NCBI RefSeq assembly: GCF_023973145.1
Contig: NZ_CP099546.1
Location: 3,720,001 to 3,784,000 of the forward strand
Source: Natronosalvus vescus
GTDB lineage: Archaea > Halobacteriota > Halobacteria > Halobacteriales > Natrialbaceae
DNA length: 64,000 nucleotides
Reading direction: 5' to 3'
Shown: positions 9,759-19,016 of the stretch, one piece after another
How positions within the stretch are numbered: position 1 is the first letter of the stretch
Layout of the letters: each line of letters starts with the position of its first letter
Program-made: the position numbers and the translations under genes
The notes under the pieces: generated by a model
What the model was told of the DNA's origin: nothing
Seen by the model: only the letters and a program-made list of their open reading frames with translations
Databases searched by the model: none

Positions 9759-10112
9759 ATGCCAGATGCAGCAATCGTCGTCCTCGCTGGAACCGACGCC
9801 CCAAGTGACCTCGGCCGCGTCGTCAACGCCTTGCAGACGACGAAAGAGTTCGCCGATAATGGGGACAACGTCGAACTGATCTTCGACGGTGCCGGAACGC
9901 AGTGGATCCCCACCCTCGCCGACGAGGATCACGACTACCACGCCCTCTACGCCGCCGTCGAGGAACACGCGCAGGCGTGTGACTACTGCGCCGACGTCTA
10001 CGGTGTCGAGGAGGAGATCGAAGAGGAAGGCGTGGATCAGGCGGCGTCCTTCGAAGGCCACCCGAGCATCCGGTCGCTCGTCGTTGAGGGTTACGAAATT
10101 ATCACCTACTGA
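9759..10112 (+). CDS. DsrE-family-like protein
   Basis: A 117-residue protein, MPDAAIVVLAGTDAPSDLGRVVNALQ, with a Rossmann-like beta-alpha start and a Cys pair (ACDYCADVYG) in the second half, consistent with the DsrE/DsrF-like family involved in sulfur transfer in other organisms. Start ATG 9759 was chosen over the frame extending to 9648, whose upstream part is not halophile-like. It sits between hutI and hutH but reads the opposite way, converging with hutI (50-nt gap) and diverging from hutH. Whether it has any role in histidine use is unknown. Confidence 0.7.
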   Translation: MPDAAIVVLAGTDAPSDLGRVVNALQTTKEFADNGDNVELIFDGAGTQWIPTLADEDHDYHALYAAVEEHAQACDYCADVYGVEEEIEEEGVDQAASFEGHPSIRSLVVEGYEIITY

Positions 10113-10162
10113 CGGACGCTTGGTCGAATTTCCGCGATTCGAAGCCGGCATCGTCGCGACAG

Positions 10163-11449
10163 TCATCTCGACTGACCCTCCGCCATCGAATCGACGCGGC
10201 CGTCCCGGGCAACGATCCGTCCGTCTTTGACCACCGTCTCGATTGCCGTCGTGTCGAATCGATAGGCCAGGTGAGCGTATCGCGGTGCGTCGAGCACCAG
10301 GAAGTCGGCGGGTGAACCGGGATCGAGCGCGCCCGTTCCGTCGGCTTTCCCGATCGCCGCCGCCGCGTTGGTCGTCGATCCCAGCAGCGCCTCCGCAGGG
10401 GTCATCCCCATCTCGACGCACGCCAGCGTCTGGACGAACTCCATACTCCGCGAGTGACAGTTCGGATTGAAGTCCGTCGCGAGTGCGACGGGGACGCCGG
10501 CCTCCAGCATCATCCGTGCGTCGGCGTACTCCTCGCCGAGTCCGAACGCGGTTCCCGGGAGCAGGACGGGAACGGTGCCGGATTCCTTCATCGCCTCGAC
10601 GTCGTCGTCGGTCGCGTACAGGAGGTGATCGGCGCTCGCCGCGCCGACCTCGGCCCCGAGTTTCGTCCCGCCCAGGTGTGAGAGTTCCTCGGCGTGCACC
10701 TTGGGCGTCAGACCGTGGTCGAGGCCGGCCTCGAGCACCCGTCTGGACTGCTCGACCGAGAACGCGCCCTCCTCACAGAAAACGTCACAGAACTCGGCGA
10801 ATCCCTGATCGGCGACGGCCGGAAGCTGTTCGTCGACGATTGCGTCGACGTAGTCGTCCGCGTCGGCCCCCTCGGGTACGGCGTGGGCACCCAGGAAGGT
10901 CGCCACGAGGTCGACCGGATGGCGCTCGTTCGCAATTTCGATCGCCTCGAGCATCCGCAGTTCGGTCTCGGTATCGAGTCCGTAGCCGGATTTGACCTCG
11001 ACTGTCGTCGAGCCGTGGGCGAGCATGACGTCGAGGTGAGACAGCAGGTTTGCCACCAGCCGATCGGTGGACGCTTCCCGCGTCGACCGGACCGTTCTGA
11101 GGATTCCGCCACCCTGGGCGAGCAACTCCTGGTAGGTCGCCCCCTCGAGTTTGGCCTCGAACTCGTCAGATCGGTCGCCGGCGAAGACCGCGTGGGTGTG
11201 TGGGTCGACGAACCCCGGGACGACCGCCCGTCCGTCGGCGTCGATAGCCGTCTCGGCGTTTTCGGGCGGGTGTTTTCGCGTAATCTCGTCGCTCGGGCCG
11301 ACCTCGCGTACCTCACCGTCGACGGAGACGAGCGCCCCGTCCTCGAGTACTGAAAGCGTGGAGTCGCCACCGTTCTCGTCGACCTCGGGGCCGACGACCA
11401 GTTCGCTCGAGTTGTAGACGACCGTTTTCTCGCTATCGTCGTGACTCAT
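10163..11449 (-). CDS. hutI: imidazolonepropionase
   Basis: Hydrolyses imidazolone-5-propionate to N-formimino-L-glutamate, step three of histidine degradation. This 428-residue amidohydrolase carries the metal-binding [10 protein letters not shown] (His84, His86), VEVKSGYGL, the HAEE segment and the late ALATDFNPN metal-site Asp. Start ATG 11449 (MSHDDSEK) overlaps the hutG stop as ATGA, a sign of translational coupling. A longer in-frame start at 11533 would overlap hutG deeply and is rejected. Confidence 0.95.
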   Translation of the reverse strand: MSHDDSEKTVVYNSSELVVGPEVDENGGDSTLSVLEDGALVSVDGEVREVGPSDEITRKHPPENAETAIDADGRAVVPGFVDPHTHAVFAGDRSDEFEAKLEGATYQELLAQGGGILRTVRSTREASTDRLVANLLSHLDVMLAHGSTTVEVKSGYGLDTETELRMLEAIEIANERHPVDLVATFLGAHAVPEGADADDYVDAIVDEQLPAVADQGFAEFCDVFCEEGAFSVEQSRRVLEAGLDHGLTPKVHAEELSHLGGTKLGAEVGAASADHLLYATDDDVEAMKESGTVPVLLPGTAFGLGEEYADARMMLEAGVPVALATDFNPNCHSRSMEFVQTLACVEMGMTPAEALLGSTTNAAAAIGKADGTGALDPGSPADFLVLDAPRYAHLAYRFDTTAIETVVKDGRIVARDGRVDSMAEGQSR

Positions 11450-12417
11450 CGCGACCACCCCGCGAGGACGTGTGCGATTGCCCTCGCGGCAGCGTCGCTC
11501 GTCCGTCCGTCGATGTCCAGCGGTGGTGCACACTCGACGACCTCGAAGCCGACGACCCGTTCGTCGGCCGCGACGCGCCGCAGCATCGCGTACAGTTCCG
11601 TCGTCGTGACGCCGCCCGGGGTCGGTGCGCTCACGCCTGGTACCGCCGACGCATCGAGCACGTCGATATCCAGGCTGACGAATATCTGGTCGACGCCGGC
11701 CATCGCCTCGAGTGCGCGCTCGACACTCGCCTCGACGTTCTGGCGAACGGCTTCGGCCGTCACAATCGTGCCGCCCTGCTCGTGGATGTACTCGGCGTAG
11801 GTGCTCGATGTTTCGAAGTGGCGGGCCCCGGCGACGGCGAACGCGTCCAGCCCGCGTTCGTGGAGCTGGTAGTATGGGGTGCCACTCGAGGGACCGTCGA
11901 TCGGTTGCCGGCAGTCGAGGTGGGCGTCGAAGCTGACGACGCCGACCGTACCGTCCTCGAGTAGCGGTGAGACGTTGGGGACGGTCAGCGAATTATCCCC
12001 GCCGAGGAAGATGGGGCGTGCGCCAGCGTCGTACACCGCCGTCGTCGACTCCTCGAGGTCGGATTGCACGGTCGAAACGTCGCCCTCGGGTACCTCGAGG
12101 TCGCCGAGGTCACCGAACGTCGACTCATGAACCCTCGCAGGATTTTCCGCGCTCGTCGAACCGGCGGCAGCCGATCCGACCGGCCCGGCGTCGAAGTGAT
12201 GGGTTTTCACGCCCGCCAACGCCGTCCGGATTTCTCGAGGCCCATCGCGAGCACCGCGGCGACCGATGACCGCCCCGTCGTAGGGCTCGCCGACGAACAC
12301 GGCCAGGTGATCGGCTGCGTCCTCGAGCGTCGTCGCCGACACCACGTCGCCAAACGTCTCGTCGTTCGGGTCGCTCGAGGGGCTCTTCCAGCCGGGTGGC
12401 GAGGCGAACCGGCTCAC
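11446..12417 (-). CDS. hutG: formimidoylglutamase (arginase/ureohydrolase family)
   Basis: Splits N-formimino-glutamate into glutamate and formamide, the last hut step. The 323-residue ureohydrolase shows the binuclear Mn motifs SFDAHLDCR (~162-170) and [14 protein letters not shown]. The usual GGDHS motif reads GGDNS (139-143), so the first metal-ligand His is Asn. Start is GTG at 12417, overlapping the hutU stop as GTGA; its own stop overlaps hutI. The three genes therefore form a tightly coupled hutU-hutG-hutI transcript. The assignment rests on family motifs plus neighbourhood. Confidence 0.92.
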   Translation of the reverse strand: MSRFASPPGWKSPSSDPNDETFGDVVSATTLEDAADHLAVFVGEPYDGAVIGRRGARDGPREIRTALAGVKTHHFDAGPVGSAAAGSTSAENPARVHESTFGDLGDLEVPEGDVSTVQSDLEESTTAVYDAGARPIFLGGDNSLTVPNVSPLLEDGTVGVVSFDAHLDCRQPIDGPSSGTPYYQLHERGLDAFAVAGARHFETSSTYAEYIHEQGGTIVTAEAVRQNVEASVERALEAMAGVDQIFVSLDIDVLDASAVPGVSAPTPGGVTTTELYAMLRRVAADERVVGFEVVECAPPLDIDGRTSDAAARAIAHVLAGWSR

Positions 12418-14183
12418 TGTCCATCACGCTCCATCGGAATCGTGACGTTCGATTCGCGGGCGGTCTCGAGGGCTTCCTCGTAGCCGGCGTCTGCGTGGCG
12501 AATCACGCCCATCCCGGGGTCGGTGGTGAAGACTCGGCGAGCCTTCTCGGCGGCCAGGTCGGTTCCGTCGAGGACGACGTGGTTGTTTGCGTGCAACGAG
12601 TTTCCGATCCCGACGCCGCCGCCGTCGTGAACGCTGACGATGTCCGCCCCCGCGGCGGTGTTGAGCAGGGCGTTCAGGATCGGCCAATCGGCGACGGCGT
12701 CCGTCCCGTCGCGCATCGCTTCGGTCTCGCGGTTCGGACTGGCGACCGAGCCGGCGTCGAGGTGGTCTCGTGTAACGACAATCGGTGCCGAAATCTCGCC
12801 GGCTGCCACGAGTTCGTTGATCCGCAGGGCGAAGCGAGCGCGTTCGGTCAGCCCGTCCTCGTCTCGTTCGAACCCGAGCCAGCAGACCCGAGCAGGGAGC
12901 CCCTGAAATGCGACCTGTTCCTGTGCGAGGTCGATCCAGCGTGCGAGATGTTCCTTTTCGGGGAACAGTTCGCGAACGGCGTCGTCGGTACGGTGAATGT
13001 CGGCCGGATCGCCCGAGAGGGCCGCCCAGCGGAAGGGCCCTTTGCCCGCACAGAACAGCGGTCGGATATACGCCGGCACGAAACCGGGGAAGTCGAACGC
13101 GCTCTCGTGGCCGCGGTGTTCGACGACCTGGCCGCGAATGTTGTTGCCGTATTCGAACGCGATGGCCCCGGCGTCCTGCATCGCCAGAATCCCGTCGACG
13201 TGGCGTTCCATCGTGTCGAGGCTCTCATCGACGTAGGTCTCGGGGTCGCGTTCCCGAAGGTCGTCGGCCTCCGCGACGGTGTACCCCGATGGGTAGTACC
13301 CCTCGAGTTCGTCGTGGGCGCTCGTCTGGTCGGTGATCACGTCCGGGACGAACCCCATCTCTTGCATCGACTCGAGCATGTCGGCGGCGTTCACGTGGAC
13401 GCCGACGCTGTAGGCCTCGCCCGCTTGGGCTGCCGCTTCGGCGCGTTCGATCGCGGTCTCGAGATCGGAGACCTTCTCCTGGCAATAGCCGGTCTCGAGC
13501 CGGCGATCGATGCGGGTTTCGTCGACTTCGGCGGCGATACAGACGCCGTGGTTCATCGTGACGGCGAGCGGTTGAGCACCGCCCATCCCGCCGAGGCCGC
13601 CGGTGACGACGATTTTTCCCTCGAGGCCCTTCGCGTCGGGGAAGTGCTGACGGCCGAGTTCGGCCAGCGTCTCGTAGGTGCCCTGGATGATCCCCTGGGT
13701 GCCGATGTAGGCCCACGATCCGGCGGTCATCTGGCCGTACATGATCTTCCCCTGGGCCTCGAGTTCGTGGAAGTGTTCCCACGAATCCCAGCGCCCGACG
13801 AGATTCGAGTTCGCGATCAAGACGCGGGGTGCGCGCTCGTGTGTGGTGAACGTCCCGACGGGTTTCCCGCTCTGAACGAGCAGCGTTTCCTCGTCGCCCA
13901 GTTCGCGAAGCTGGGTACAGATCGCGTCGTAGGCGTCCCACGACCGGGCCGCGCGTCCGGTTCCGCCGTAGACCACCAGCGATTCGGGCTCCTCGGCGAC
14001 CTCGGGGTCGAGGTTGTTGTTCAACATTCTGAACGCCGCCTCCTGTCGCCAGCCCTGACACTCGAGGTCGATCCCGGTCGGTGCGCCTCGGTAGGACTGC
14101 CACTGCTCGCTTGGGTCGCCGACACCGTCCCAGTCGGCTACCGATTCGTCCCGGCATTCTTCGGTTTCGGAGAGATCTGACAT
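12414..14183 (-). CDS. hutU: urocanate hydratase
   Basis: Converts urocanate to imidazolone-5-propionate using tightly bound NAD+. The 589-residue protein contains [59 protein letters not shown], and the late [13 protein letters not shown] segment typical of urocanases. Start ATG 14183 (MSDLSETEE) was chosen over 14210, which adds only a Cys/His-rich stub. It is first gene of the hutUGI operon; the promoter likely lies in the 84-bp gap to the divergent HTH gene, which holds one strong AT-rich palindrome. Confidence 0.95.
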   Translation of the reverse strand: MSDLSETEECRDESVADWDGVGDPSEQWQSYRGAPTGIDLECQGWRQEAAFRMLNNNLDPEVAEEPESLVVYGGTGRAARSWDAYDAICTQLRELGDEETLLVQSGKPVGTFTTHERAPRVLIANSNLVGRWDSWEHFHELEAQGKIMYGQMTAGSWAYIGTQGIIQGTYETLAELGRQHFPDAKGLEGKIVVTGGLGGMGGAQPLAVTMNHGVCIAAEVDETRIDRRLETGYCQEKVSDLETAIERAEAAAQAGEAYSVGVHVNAADMLESMQEMGFVPDVITDQTSAHDELEGYYPSGYTVAEADDLRERDPETYVDESLDTMERHVDGILAMQDAGAIAFEYGNNIRGQVVEHRGHESAFDFPGFVPAYIRPLFCAGKGPFRWAALSGDPADIHRTDDAVRELFPEKEHLARWIDLAQEQVAFQGLPARVCWLGFERDEDGLTERARFALRINELVAAGEISAPIVVTRDHLDAGSVASPNRETEAMRDGTDAVADWPILNALLNTAAGADIVSVHDGGGVGIGNSLHANNHVVLDGTDLAAEKARRVFTTDPGMGVIRHADAGYEEALETARESNVTIPMERDGQ

Positions 14184-14232
14184 ACACACGCATTCGTGAC
14201 GTACCGGCAAGTGTTTCCAGCAGCCGTGTGGT

Positions 14233-14249
14233 GGGTATTATATATACCC
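14233..14249. promoter_or_regulatory. near-palindromic TATA region between hutU and a divergent regulator
   Basis: GGGTATTATATATACCC: six outer bases on each side are complementary. It is ~25 nt before the GTG at 14267 on the plus strand, and 50-66 nt before hutU on the minus strand. It could serve as a TATA element in both directions or be covered by a repressor. Confidence 0.55.
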
Positions 14250-14266
14250 GGGCCGATTAGCTGGCC

Positions 14267-14929
14267 GTGCACGAAGCGACGTTTCGACTTTCGGGGTCGA
14301 CATCGTACGACGCCATCACCGACGAGTTCGAGGCATACATCTCGCTGTGGTGTAACGATCACAGCGACCTGTTGCTCGTCGAATGCGCACCGGATCGCCT
14401 CGAAGCCGCGCTCGAGCGAATCGATTCGTTCGCCGGGGTCGAAGACGCCATCGTCGACGGCGAGACGGCCGTCGTCGTCACCGGAAGCTGCGTGAAAGCC
14501 CACGATACGTCCGCCGTCGACGCCGATCTGGACGAGACTGGCTGTCTGCTGTTGCCGCCGATTCGGTACCACGACGGCAACCGTTCCATCCGGGTTCTCG
14601 CCCTCGAGAGCGAACAGCTTACCCGATTCTACCACGCGCTGCTCGATGATTTCGAGGTAATCGTCGAGTCGAAACGTGATCTCTCGCTCGCACGGTTCGA
14701 CCGCGACCGAACGCCCGACGGAATTCGCGAACCGTTTCCAACCCTCTCGCGTCGCCAGCGCCAGGTGTTTTCGACTGCCTACGAACTGGGTTACTACGAG
14801 GTACCTCGAGGGACGTCGATGGAGTCAGTCGCCTCGGTCGTCGGAATCGATCGGCGCACGGCAGACGAACACCGTCGACAGGCCGAACGGAAGCTACTGG
14901 GGGCGATTGCGGGCCAATATCTCGGGTAG
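14267..14929 (+). CDS. Bat-type HTH-10 DNA-binding regulator, probable hut regulator
   Basis: A 220-residue protein with an N-terminal Bat-associated ligand-type domain (residues ~1-150) and a C-terminal HTH-10 (LSRRQRQVFSTAYELGYYEVPRG, then SVVGIDRRTADEHRRQAERK). Start is GTG 14267 at leaderless distance from the shared AT-rich palindrome. Its divergent position directly against hutU, and the absence of another regulator in the cluster, suggest it controls histidine degradation; that role is inference. A perfect 9-bp hairpin follows the stop. Confidence 0.85.
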   Translation: MHEATFRLSGSTSYDAITDEFEAYISLWCNDHSDLLLVECAPDRLEAALERIDSFAGVEDAIVDGETAVVVTGSCVKAHDTSAVDADLDETGCLLLPPIRYHDGNRSIRVLALESEQLTRFYHALLDDFEVIVESKRDLSLARFDRDRTPDGIREPFPTLSRRQRQVFSTAYELGYYEVPRGTSMESVASVVGIDRRTADEHRRQAERKLLGAIAGQYLG

Positions 14930-14974
14930 GGCGGCGGTGGCACGAGCGTACCACTGCACTTCGAAGAGCATGGA

Positions 14975-14999
14975 GTGAGTGACCGCCACCGTCACTCAC
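14975..14999 (+). terminator. hairpin terminator candidate
   Basis: GTGAGTGAC (14975-14983) and GTCACTCAC (14991-14999) form a perfect 9-bp stem with a 7-nt loop, 45 nt after the stop of the HTH gene. No T run follows. Confidence 0.45.
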
Positions 15000-15106
15000 A
15001 GAGACTGGTCTCCCAGCCGGACTCTCACCCCCGGGTGACGTTTAAATGAGCACTATATTCACCCGAGCGTGGATGTTCGGGCGGTACAGATCCATGGTAG
15101 ACGCGA

Positions 15107-15427
15107 ATGAGCGAACTCGATTCGGGTGGGTTTGGAACGGTGTACGCGGGATCGAACGGTCGCTTTTACACCAGCTGGGAGGTACTGGTGAAACTCCGGC
15201 GACGCACCTGGCGGGCGTGTCTCCGTCACGACGACGGGAGGCGACTGGTGGGCGTCGGGGATCAACTGTTGTTATTGACGCCAATCACCGTCGCAGAACT
15301 GCCCGACTGGATCGAAATTCGCGTCCACACCGGACGGCTACAGACACACACCCCAAAGACGCGGGCCATCGATACCCGAAGACGGACTACTTCCAGGACG
15401 GCGGCTTCACCCGTTTCAGGACGGTAA
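15107..15427 (+). CDS. doubtful hypothetical protein
   Basis: An open frame of 106 codons starting MSELDSGGFGTVYAG. The first ~70 codons have GC-rich third positions and plausible content (WEVLVKLRRRTWRACLRHDD, VGVGDQLLLLTP). The last ~30 are Arg/Thr-rich and look non-coding, and the protein is basic, unlike its neighbours. TATA-like TTTAAATGA and ACTATATT lie at about 15040-15055. It may be a real small gene, a decayed one with a frameshift near its end, or chance. The rest of the 560-bp gap between 14930 and 15491 holds only the hairpin and promoter-like AT stretches. Confidence 0.3.
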   Translation: MSELDSGGFGTVYAGSNGRFYTSWEVLVKLRRRTWRACLRHDDGRRLVGVGDQLLLLTPITVAELPDWIEIRVHTGRLQTHTPKTRAIDTRRRTTSRTAASPVSGR

Positions 15428-15491
15428 ACGACTAAATGGGTGTGTATATGAAGGCATTCCCTCTCGAGACCACCGTCCTAACGGTGGGGAT

Positions 15492-16229
15492 GTGAAGCGA
15501 CGGGCGTTCATCGCTGGTGTCGGTTCGGTCGGGACACTCGGTGGGATCAGGTACGCTACTCGCGACCCCGTCACCGAACTCGAGGTAGGGTTCTGGATGA
15601 GCGAGGGGGCAGCACAGTACGACACCGTCGTCGACCGCGTCACCGAGTATCTCGAGCTCGCGCTGGGGCTCGACTTCTGGACGGTGACGATCACCTACGG
15701 TGGGACGATTCCGGTCGAGTCAGAAGATGGAGTCAGACCGGTACGGCGAGGCCGTTGGCCGGCGCAAGTTGCGATGGGTGCGATGGGCCCCGGGTCGCTC
15801 GAGTCGGCGGTCGACGCTAACGTGCTCGTCACGGACGGTCAGATGCGGCAGGCACCGACTGGGATCGCGATTCCCCACGTGGCCTCAGTCGGAGGGGCCC
15901 GTTACATCGACCAACTCGACCCACCGTCCGAAACGCCGGATCCCGACGCGTACTCGCTCCCGTCACTGTCGATCCAGGTGTTGATTCACGAGATCGGGCA
16001 CACGCTTGGGTTGCGACACGGCCACGGAACGGTGTATCAAACCGACGAGGGAACCGTCGCGACACCGATGGTGAGCGCCTACGCCTGGGATTCATCCTTC
16101 GAGACGACGGAATCGCTGTGCGGCGATTCGTACGAAACCCAGCCTGTGTCGCCTCGACTCCTCACCTATCAGTTTTCCTCGTGTGCCCGAGAGCGTCTCG
16201 CCGAGTACAGCGGCGGCGTTCGTCCCTGA
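15492..16229 (+). CDS. exported zinc metalloprotease, metzincin type
   Basis: A 245-residue protein starting GTG (MKRRAFIAGVGSVGTLGG), whose N-terminus resembles a Tat signal (twin Arg then a hydrophobic stretch), so export is likely. The signature HEIGHTLGLRHGHG near residues 164-177 is the extended zinc site HExxHxxGxxH of metzincins, followed by a possible Met-turn in VATPMVSAYAW. Two Cys in the C-terminal part (LCGDS and SSCARE) could form a disulfide. Substrate unknown. No partner gene is adjacent; it converges on otsB with an 8-nt gap. Confidence 0.8.
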   Translation: MKRRAFIAGVGSVGTLGGIRYATRDPVTELEVGFWMSEGAAQYDTVVDRVTEYLELALGLDFWTVTITYGGTIPVESEDGVRPVRRGRWPAQVAMGAMGPGSLESAVDANVLVTDGQMRQAPTGIAIPHVASVGGARYIDQLDPPSETPDPDAYSLPSLSIQVLIHEIGHTLGLRHGHGTVYQTDEGTVATPMVSAYAWDSSFETTESLCGDSYETQPVSPRLLTYQFSSCARERLAEYSGGVRP

Positions 16230-16237
16230 CCTGCAGC

Positions 16238-17110
16238 TCACTCGAGCCGATCCGTGGCCACGTCGACCAGCCACTGCAGTAACCGACACACAGCCTGGGG
16301 AGATTCAAGCCGGAACGACGCGTCCGTTTCGGCCGACGCGCCAACGCGGACGCCACAGCCACTCGAGTCGAGGCGACGAAATACCGTTTCGTCGGTCGTA
16401 TCGTCACCCAGATAGAGGACGAACGGGTCAACCGCCTGGGTCGACTCGAGCAACGACACCGCATCCCCTTTCGTCCAGGAGATGTTCGGGCCGATTTCGA
16501 AGATCGACTTCCCTTCCGAGATGACGAGGGCATCACCGCCGATCCGGTCGACGACGGTTTCGACCTCGTGTCTGATAGCTGGGCGTTTCCAATCGGCAAC
16601 GTGTCGAACGTGGACGGTGCCCGTCAAGCGTTTGTTCTCGACCGTACACCCCAATATGGGGGCTAGCCGAGACTCGAGCGCACGGCAACATCGCGTGACG
16701 AGCGAGGCCCGCCGCTGCGCGATAGGGTGGATTGCCAGCGAGCCGTCACGCTCGAGTTCGAGCCCGTGATTGCCGGCGTAGGCGTCCGCCCCGTCGATTC
16801 GGTCGGCGACGTCCGAGAGGGCGCGCCCGCTGACGATGGCCGTCGTTACGCCGTCGATCGACGCGAGGGATGCAACCCCACGTCTGGCGGCTGGGAGCGG
16901 ACTCGCTGCAACCGGGTCGTCGACGATTGGCGCGAGGGTGCCGTCGAAGTCGAAACAGGCCAACAGTTCGTCGTGCTGATTGAGACCCGCCCGAATTTGC
17001 GATCGGAGGTCGCGGGGTATACGCTGGGTCGATGCCCGCCGCCGTTTCGAACGTTGGAGATCGCTCGAGACTACCGGTCGCTCGGCAAACGAGAATTGCT
17101 GACGTACCAT
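16238..17110 (-). CDS. otsB: trehalose-6-phosphate phosphatase (HAD family)
   Basis: Removes phosphate from trehalose-6-phosphate to give trehalose, an osmolyte or stress protectant. The 290-residue HAD protein shows CFDFDGTLAPIVDDP (nucleophile Asp), AIVSGRAL, GNHGLE, a Lys in ISWTKGDAV and the Mg site YLGDDTTDETVF. Start ATG 17110 lies 5 nt after the otsA stop, giving an otsA-otsB operon; the in-frame start at 17209 would overlap otsA by ~94 nt and is less likely. The ~45-residue N-terminal extension is Arg-rich and odd for a halophile. Confidence 0.92.
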   Translation of the reverse strand: MVRQQFSFAERPVVSSDLQRSKRRRASTQRIPRDLRSQIRAGLNQHDELLACFDFDGTLAPIVDDPVAASPLPAARRGVASLASIDGVTTAIVSGRALSDVADRIDGADAYAGNHGLELERDGSLAIHPIAQRRASLVTRCCRALESRLAPILGCTVENKRLTGTVHVRHVADWKRPAIRHEVETVVDRIGGDALVISEGKSIFEIGPNISWTKGDAVSLLESTQAVDPFVLYLGDDTTDETVFRRLDSSGCGVRVGASAETDASFRLESPQAVCRLLQWLVDVATDRLE

Positions 17111-17115
17111 GGTGT

Positions 17116-18708
17116 TCAGGCGGATCGAAACGGCCCGTTCGGTTGCTTGACGCTCGAGTTCCCACGATGGCTGGCCGTGATGTGAGATAACTGCTCGTCC
17201 ATCCACCACTCGAGGTCGTGGTTCGTCACGTACGCGCGGAGGGCAGCCATGCGGGTGCGCTGCTCGCTTTCCGGCGTCGATAACGCGTCGACGATCGTTT
17301 TGGCGAACTCCTCGGTGTCCGTGGGGTCGAACGTGAACGACGGATAGCCGAGGACGTCTGCGGCCCCGGTCTCCGAACTCAACACGAGTGCCCCGCGATC
17401 GTTGACTGAGGCGGCGACGTACTCCTGAGCGACGAGGTTCATCCCGTCCTGAAGCGAACTGACGATCTGGAGATCCGCCTCACGATAGCACGTCGCGAGC
17501 GTGTCGTGATCCAGATAGTCCTCGGTGTACACGATTGGCTGCCACCCGTCGGTGGCGAACCGGTCGTTGATGCGCTCGACCGCGGATCGTACCTCCTCGC
17601 CGAGGCACTGATACGCCGGGATGCTCGTCCGACTCGGCGTCGCCTTCTGGACGAACGTAAAGGATTCCTGCCACGAGGGATACGCCTCGAACAGTCGCTC
17701 GAGGGCTGCCAACCGTTCCGGGATCCCCTTCGTGTAATCGAGTCGCTCGATACCGAACCCGATCTTGCAGCCACTCGGGATGTCGTACCGCTCGCGGAAC
17801 GACGCCCATCGGTCGTCTTCTCCTTCGCTCTCACCTCCGACATCACCCGCCTGTGCCCGCCGTTCGAGACTGCTGACGTCGACACCCATCGGCGTGGCCG
17901 TAATCTGGGTTCTCGAGCCCTCGAAGCTGACGGTGCGCGCACGGTGGTCGACCGAGGCGTCCGGGACAAACTCCTCGACACAGGCCAGGAATTTCGTGCC
18001 GTAGCGTTCGACGTGAAAGCCGAGGACGTCCGTCCCGAGCAAGCCGATGAGCAGTTCCCGTCCGTTCGGACAGTCCGCAAATTCCGACGGACTGGGCCAG
18101 GGAATGTGCCAGAAGTGAGCGATCGTCGAACCCGCTGGAAGGCTCGATCGAATCATCCCTGCAACGAGCCCGAGGTGGTAGTCTTGGAGCCAGATCACCG
18201 AGTCCTCGTTCGCTTCTTCGAGGATCGCATCCGCGAACTGACGGTTGACGCGCTGATACCACTCGAGATCGGCCGGTCTGAACTCGACCCGATCAGACAG
18301 CTCGTGACAGAGCGGCCAGAGCACGCGATTGCTGTAGCCCAGGTAATACCCCTCTTCGGCGGCACTCGAGAGCCACACGCGACGAAGGGTGTACTGCTGC
18401 TCGCCGTCCGGTGGAACGGACACGCGATCGTCTTCGTCGACGACGGCTCGGTCGGCGCTGCCGTCACCCCAGGCGATCCACGTTCCGCCGGCAGTCTGCA
18501 TGACCGGGTCGAGGCCGGCGGTAAGTCCGCCGGTCGGTTCGTCGACGGAGATCCGGTCGTCGTTCGGCGCGACGGGAGCGTCGTCAGCGACCGGCTCGCC
18601 GCCATCGCTTCGATCGACGTCGTCCGCCCACTCGTGACGATACGGCTGACGGTTCGAGACGACGATCACCGACTCGGGAACGTCGAGTGAGGTTCCGCCA
18701 TCGGTCAT
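17116..18708 (-). CDS. otsA: trehalose-6-phosphate synthase (GT20)
   Basis: Transfers glucose from a nucleotide sugar to glucose-6-phosphate. The 530-residue protein carries the GT20 motifs VIVVSNRQPYRHEW, PTGGLTAGLDPV, IWLQDYHLGLV, HFWHIPWPS, GIERLDYTKGIPERL and DGMNLVAQEYVA. Two acidic insertions (around DDVDRSDGGEP and GDVGGESEGEDD) distinguish it from bacterial OtsA. Start ATG 18708 (MTDGGTSLDVP) has a TATA-like GTGATAACC ~25 nt upstream on the minus strand. It heads the otsAB operon, divergent from the M24 peptidase gene. Confidence 0.95.
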   Translation of the reverse strand: MTDGGTSLDVPESVIVVSNRQPYRHEWADDVDRSDGGEPVADDAPVAPNDDRISVDEPTGGLTAGLDPVMQTAGGTWIAWGDGSADRAVVDEDDRVSVPPDGEQQYTLRRVWLSSAAEEGYYLGYSNRVLWPLCHELSDRVEFRPADLEWYQRVNRQFADAILEEANEDSVIWLQDYHLGLVAGMIRSSLPAGSTIAHFWHIPWPSPSEFADCPNGRELLIGLLGTDVLGFHVERYGTKFLACVEEFVPDASVDHRARTVSFEGSRTQITATPMGVDVSSLERRAQAGDVGGESEGEDDRWASFRERYDIPSGCKIGFGIERLDYTKGIPERLAALERLFEAYPSWQESFTFVQKATPSRTSIPAYQCLGEEVRSAVERINDRFATDGWQPIVYTEDYLDHDTLATCYREADLQIVSSLQDGMNLVAQEYVAASVNDRGALVLSSETGAADVLGYPSFTFDPTDTEEFAKTIVDALSTPESEQRTRMAALRAYVTNHDLEWWMDEQLSHITASHRGNSSVKQPNGPFRSA

Positions 18709-19016
18709 TACACTTCGATGTAATCGGTTATCACCTGTTCCCTGTCGTGATGAGTCCCGTTGGCTCGCCCGCCGGTTTGTGCGATCTGTGCCCGTGAAAT
18801 CCGCGTCCCGCTGTCGATGCTGCGCTGTCGCTGACCAGTCCGTAGTACGCATCTAATCCAGACATCACCACACCGACGTGTTCGTACGCGGCCTGCGCAC
18901 TCAAGGCATTGATATAGCCTCCCGTTTGCGGGGAAAATCATCCATATTATCTCCCGACATACACTTTTTCCGCGGTTTCGGGTAACGTTCATTAGGGTTC
19001 TCCGAAACCATCTGGC

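Noticed and set aside
12396-14180. A 594-codon open frame antisense to hutU
   Set aside because: No family motif; an artefact of GC-rich codon use opposite hutU.
15107-15160. Protein kinase glycine loop (SGGFGTVYAG) in the doubtful frame
   Set aside because: No other kinase motif (no catalytic loop HRD or DFG), and only 106 codons in all.
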